Program-made: the position numbers and the translations under genes | The notes under the pieces: model-generated | The model's input: only the letters and a program-made list of their open reading frames with translations | The model's database searches: none | What the model was told of the DNA's origin: nothing | Assembly: GCA_039029535.1 (NCBI GenBank) | Contig: JBCCFW010000100.1 | Span: 1-26,440, forward strand | Direction: 5' to 3' | Length of the DNA stretch: 26,440 bases | Source of the DNA: JBCCFW01 sp039029535 | GTDB lineage: Bacteria > Acidobacteriota > JBCCFW01 | Shown: positions 23,519 through 26,440 of the stretch, one piece after another | How positions within the stretch are numbered: position 1 is the first letter of the stretch | Layout of the letters: the number at the start of each line of letters is the position of its first letter

Positions 23519-25945
23519 TTAGCACTCCAGGTCGATCTCGCCCTCCGACGCCACGGCGTGCGCCGACGCCAGGCAAAAGACACCGGTGAACTCGGAGACG
23601 GGCACGTCGGCGCCGTCGCCCGTGAGCCCCGGGTTCACGCAGGCCTGACGACCGTCCTCTCCTGCCCGCTCGACCGCGAGCGGGATGAGGCCACGCGACG
23701 CCAGCCCGAGCACGAGGTCGCCGAAGCGAACGGACTCCTCGCCACAGCTCTTCGGAACCAGCTTGACGATCGACTGTCCCGACGCCCGGAGCAGCTCGGC
23801 GTACACCTGCGAGATGCCGGGCACGACGACGACCTGACCGAGCAGGTAGTGCCGAAGCTTCTCGGTCGAGACGATCGCGCAGCGCTCGCCCTGGCCCATC
23901 GGAGCCGCCTCGGCCCGACGCAGCTCGCGCAGCCGATTCTCGAGCAGCTCGCCCTTGCCGGCTTGCTGAAGCTCACCCACCGCGCGGAAGCCCGAGCGGA
24001 AGGTCTCCGGCGCATCCCGCAAGCGACCGAACAGCTTCAGCACGCCCAGGGACGACTTGGCGTCCGGGTCGAGCCCCCACGACGGATCGGCCACGAACAG
24101 CACGGCGTCGGTCTCGGCGAGCTCGTGATCCGACTCGCCGATGGACACCAGGTCGCGGTCGCTGCCGGGGTCCCCCACGAGCAGGCGGAGTCGCACGAGG
24201 ACCTGCTCGTCGGTGGCGAACTCGAGATCGACGTCCGACACCTCGCGGAAGCGACCGCCCGCCGGGTGGGGGTGCAGCCTCAAGATTTCGTGCCGCACTC
24301 GCTCGACGTGCCCCGGCGCCACCATGAGATGGACGGACAGGCCCGGCACGAACTGACCGAGCTCCTGGATCAGCGCCCCGATCTCTTCGCGGAAGCCGCA
24401 CACCAGCAAGCGCTGGAGTCCTGCGAGCTCCCGCGAGGTCTCGAGCTGAAGCTGGACTCGATGCTCTGCCCCCGAGTCGTCTTCTTCGTGCTCGTCGGCC
24501 GCCGCTTCGAGGAAGCGCTCCGCGACCTCCTCGCTTCGCGCGAGGACGAGCAGGCCCTCGACGTCGTCGTGGCACTCACCACGCACGGGGTTGAGGTCGT
24601 AGGTGGCTTCACCGTCGGCCGCGCTGCGCTGCAGTCCGAGGGGCAAGACGCCGGCTCGTCGCAGGCCCCGCCGCAGCAACGCTTCCGGGTCCTCGATTCT
24701 TCCCTCCTCGCAGGACCAGGGCACGAGGTAGAACTCCTGACCCTGCGAGGTGAGCAGCTCGCGATAGACCGCGTCGAGACCGGGGAACACGAGCTCGCTG
24801 GCCAGGAACAGGCCGACGAACTGACGGGTGAGGACGACTTCGGTGTTGGGACCACCGGCCTCGCGCACGGAGCGGCGGTTCTGCGGACGCGCGACGTCGG
24901 CGACGATGCGACAGGTCGGGTTGAGCTGCCGCACCGCGAGGACGCGCGAGACGACCATGGCATCCCCAGCCTTTTCGTCACCGAGCACGATGACCAGCGC
25001 CGCGCGATCGACGTCGGCCCGCTCGAGCTCGGCCGGGCTGGCGGGGTCGCCGCTGCGGTAGTGGATGTCGCGCAGGGCGGGCCCCCAGGTCTCCTGCGGA
25101 CGCTCGTCCTCGGTACCGAACAAGACGATGCGTCGACGCAAGACGCGCTTGGCCTGAAAGCCGGCGAGCTCTTCCAACAAGAAGTGCGCGTGCGGCCCGC
25201 CTCCGATCACCACGAGGTGTCCCCGCAAGCCCATCCGCCGCTGACGTCCGACGACGACGAGCTCTTCCACCACCGTCGTGCCGACACCGATGATGAACGA
25301 GATGAGCAACAAGCCGGCGACGGTCAAGAACAGCGAGACGATGAGCAGCGTGAGGTCATCGGTGCTCTCGACGAGGTTGCCGGGATCCTGGAGCTGCCGG
25401 AACACCCACCACAGCCGAGCACTGAAGCGATCGTCTTGCTCACTGATGGCGCCGTCGCCGTCGAAATCGTGTGCTTGCGAGCGGACGAGGGCCTGGATCG
25501 CCGCTCCGCCCGCGACGGTGGCGAAGACGACCACCGCCGTCACGAAGGCGAGTTGGAAGCGACGCTCGCGTCGCCAGGTGATGGTCCAGAGATCGCTGAG
25601 GTACGGACGCCAGTACCCGATGAGCAGCAGCAGTCGAGTCAGGCGGAAGAGTCGGAGGATCTCGGTGTCCTGGACCTTCCAGTCGAGGAACGACAGCGTC
25701 GCCACGAGGTCGAGCAGGAGGAAGCCCAGCTCGTTGACGTGTCGACGATGAAAGCCGTCGCGTCGGACGGTGATGCAGAAGAGGATCGCCCGCAGCGTGA
25801 GCTCGGTGGCGAAGATCGCCAGGAAGATCTGGCGAAAGTCCTCGGTCGGGAGCAGCAGCGACAACAGGATGAGCACGGAGAGGACGACACGCGTCGCCCC
25901 CTTCGCGAGGAAGTCCTCGAGTCGTTCCCAGGCACTGCTGCTCAC
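23519..25945 (-). CDS. Castor/Pollux-like ion channel with RCK (TrkA-N) domains and EF-hand loop
   Basis: 808-residue inner-membrane channel. An S1-S4-like bundle spans about 18-112, with an Arg-bearing S4-like helix (EILRLFRLTRLLLLIGYWRPY). S5 is about 131-152, and the pore and S6 about 176-230. In place of a TVGYG filter the pore reads ARLWWVFRQLQDPGNLVEST, the pattern of Castor/Pollux/DMI1 channels and their bacterial relatives. Between S5 and the pore, residues 160-171 form a canonical EF-hand loop (DFDGDGAISEQD). The cytoplasmic part has two RCK units: the first from HLVVIGGGPHAHFLLEELAG (about 243) and the second from LLVCGFREEIGALIQELG (about 513), with TrkA-C-like tails at 385-470 and 705-800. 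The start is GTG 25945, seven bases after the stop of the upstream DNA-repair-like gene, with a weak Shine-Dalgarno. The transported ion may be K+, Ca2+ or non-selective; regulation by Ca2+ or nucleotides is likely for the family. Confidence 0.9.
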   Translation of the reverse strand: MSSSAWERLEDFLAKGATRVVLSVLILLSLLLPTEDFRQIFLAIFATELTLRAILFCITVRRDGFHRRHVNELGFLLLDLVATLSFLDWKVQDTEILRLFRLTRLLLLIGYWRPYLSDLWTITWRRERRFQLAFVTAVVVFATVAGGAAIQALVRSQAHDFDGDGAISEQDDRFSARLWWVFRQLQDPGNLVESTDDLTLLIVSLFLTVAGLLLISFIIGVGTTVVEELVVVGRQRRMGLRGHLVVIGGGPHAHFLLEELAGFQAKRVLRRRIVLFGTEDERPQETWGPALRDIHYRSGDPASPAELERADVDRAALVIVLGDEKAGDAMVVSRVLAVRQLNPTCRIVADVARPQNRRSVREAGGPNTEVVLTRQFVGLFLASELVFPGLDAVYRELLTSQGQEFYLVPWSCEEGRIEDPEALLRRGLRRAGVLPLGLQRSAADGEATYDLNPVRGECHDDVEGLLVLARSEEVAERFLEAAADEHEEDDSGAEHRVQLQLETSRELAGLQRLLVCGFREEIGALIQELGQFVPGLSVHLMVAPGHVERVRHEILRLHPHPAGGRFREVSDVDLEFATDEQVLVRLRLLVGDPGSDRDLVSIGESDHELAETDAVLFVADPSWGLDPDAKSSLGVLKLFGRLRDAPETFRSGFRAVGELQQAGKGELLENRLRELRRAEAAPMGQGERCAIVSTEKLRHYLLGQVVVVPGISQVYAELLRASGQSIVKLVPKSCGEESVRFGDLVLGLASRGLIPLAVERAGEDGRQACVNPGLTGDGADVPVSEFTGVFCLASAHAVASEGEIDLEC

Positions 25946-25952
25946 GAGATGA

Positions 25953-26440
25953 CTACCGCCGCGCCGTCGTCTTCTTGGCCGTCTTCTTCCGGGCGGCCTT
26001 GGTCTTCGCCGCCTTCTTCTTGGCGACTCTCTTGCGAGCCGCGCTGGCCTGTGCGGACTTCTTCTTCGCCGACCGCTTCGCGATCCGATCCGCGAGGGCC
26101 TGACGATGAGCGCGTGTCTTGTCGATGTAGGGCGCGGCGTCCGGGGTCTTGCACGAGGTCTGACCGTGGTCGACGACGACCGGCCCGATCCTCTTGGCCA
26201 CCGCCTTGGCCTTCTTCGCGAGACCCGCGCTGCGACAGCCGATGCTGATGAGCGCCTGGTTCATCGAGTGCCGTGTTCGGTTCGGGCTCGACTGGAGCGT
26301 CGCCTCGATGATCGCCAGCCAGGGCTCGAAGTGACGGTCGGGAAGCGAGTCGTCGGCGGCGCGGTACGAGAGGGTGATCCACCCCGCCCACCACACCCAC
26401 ACCTCCATAGCCATGGTGCCCATTGTGATATTTGGGTCGG
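25953..26440 (-). CDS. DNA alkylation repair-like protein with histone-H1-like tail (5' end outside window)
   Basis: The C-terminal portion of a HEAT-repeat protein is present; the frame stays open to the right edge, so the N-terminus is missing (an ATG at 26423 exists but is probably internal). The segment HSMNQALISIGCR...AKAVAKRIGPVVVDHGQTSC followed by KTPDAAPYI matches the conserved end of the COG4912/AlkD-like DNA alkylation repair family, which recognises alkylated bases in DNA. After residue ~116 (counting from ATG 26423) comes a 41-residue tail with 20 Lys/Arg and many Ala (KKKAAKTKAARKKTAKK), like a histone H1 tail, which would add non-specific DNA binding. An overlapping frame (25942-26400) is Gly/Glu/Arg-rich and rejected. 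It leads the channel operon, with a seven-base gap to the channel start codon. Confidence 0.7.
   Translation of the reverse strand, partial: DPNITMGTMAMEVWVWWAGWITLSYRAADDSLPDRHFEPWLAIIEATLQSSPNRTRHSMNQALISIGCRSAGLAKKAKAVAKRIGPVVVDHGQTSCKTPDAAPYIDKTRAHRQALADRIAKRSAKKKSAQASAARKRVAKKKAAKTKAARKKTAKKTTARR

Noticed and set aside
23558..26248. 896-residue open frame on the plus strand
   Set aside because: Antisense to the channel and DNA-repair-like genes, whose frames show clear RCK, membrane and AlkD-like motifs. The plus-strand translation is low-complexity and Glu/Arg/His-rich.
25942..26400. 152-residue minus-strand frame overlapping the DNA-repair-like gene
   Set aside because: Its Gly/Glu/Arg-rich composition is that of an out-of-frame translation. 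The alternative frame has the AlkD-like conserved segment and H1-like tail.

Overview
The window is about 26.4 kb of GC-rich, tightly packed bacterial DNA. Gene content suggests a free-living Gram-negative bacterium, most likely Acidobacteriota (Thermoanaerobaculia-like), with Myxococcota as the main alternative. The pointers are an ECF sigma factor of the 'LQPTALVNEAWLRL' type next to a large Ser/Thr kinase with a TPR tail, several secreted proteins with thrombospondin type-3 (TSP3) calcium-binding repeats, and very large hybrid sensor kinases. This placement is inference; no rRNA or core marker gene is present. The first ~170 bases are only about 45% GC, look eukaryotic, and are probably an assembly chimera.

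Layout. (1) 158-1846: 5'-truncated exported protein with TSP3 units, a 60-residue coiled-coil repeat and a beta-rich C-terminus. (2) 1938-6274: ECF sigma factor divergent from a 1218-aa kinase-STAND-TPR protein. (3) 6314-6679: small membrane protein. (4) 6793-11770: 1391-aa hybrid two-component sensor with a double beta-propeller, preceded on the same strand by an exported protein with a C-terminal membrane anchor. A near-perfect 30-bp palindrome separates that exported protein from a divergent TetR-family regulator (11865-12455). (5) 12548-14884: secreted protein resembling a glycoside hydrolase, with a strictly periodic TSP3 array. (6) 15115-16989: secreted sulfatase, divergent from (7) a second membrane hybrid histidine kinase (17236-20172). 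(8) 20159-22851, minus strand: a three-gene coupled operon encoding a nucleoside 2-deoxyribosyltransferase-like protein, an ADP-ribosylglycohydrolase and an exported PI-PLC-like phosphodiesterase. (9) 23030-23218: a 62-aa orphan protein. (10) 23261-26440, minus strand: a DNA alkylation repair-like protein with a histone-H1-like tail, a Castor/Pollux-like ion channel with an EF-hand loop before its pore, and a small two-helix membrane protein.

How the genes may work together. The secreted glycosidase-like protein, the sulfatase, the anchored or TSP3 surface proteins and the two membrane sensor kinases fit a cell-surface lifestyle of sensing and degrading (possibly sulfated) polymers. The sulfatase, glycosidase-like and PLC-like proteins appear to share an accessory beta-domain. 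The most unusual parts are the deoxyribosyltransferase/ADP-ribosylhydrolase operon and the EF-hand-bearing channel operon. Functions are inferred from motifs read by eye; no database search was possible.
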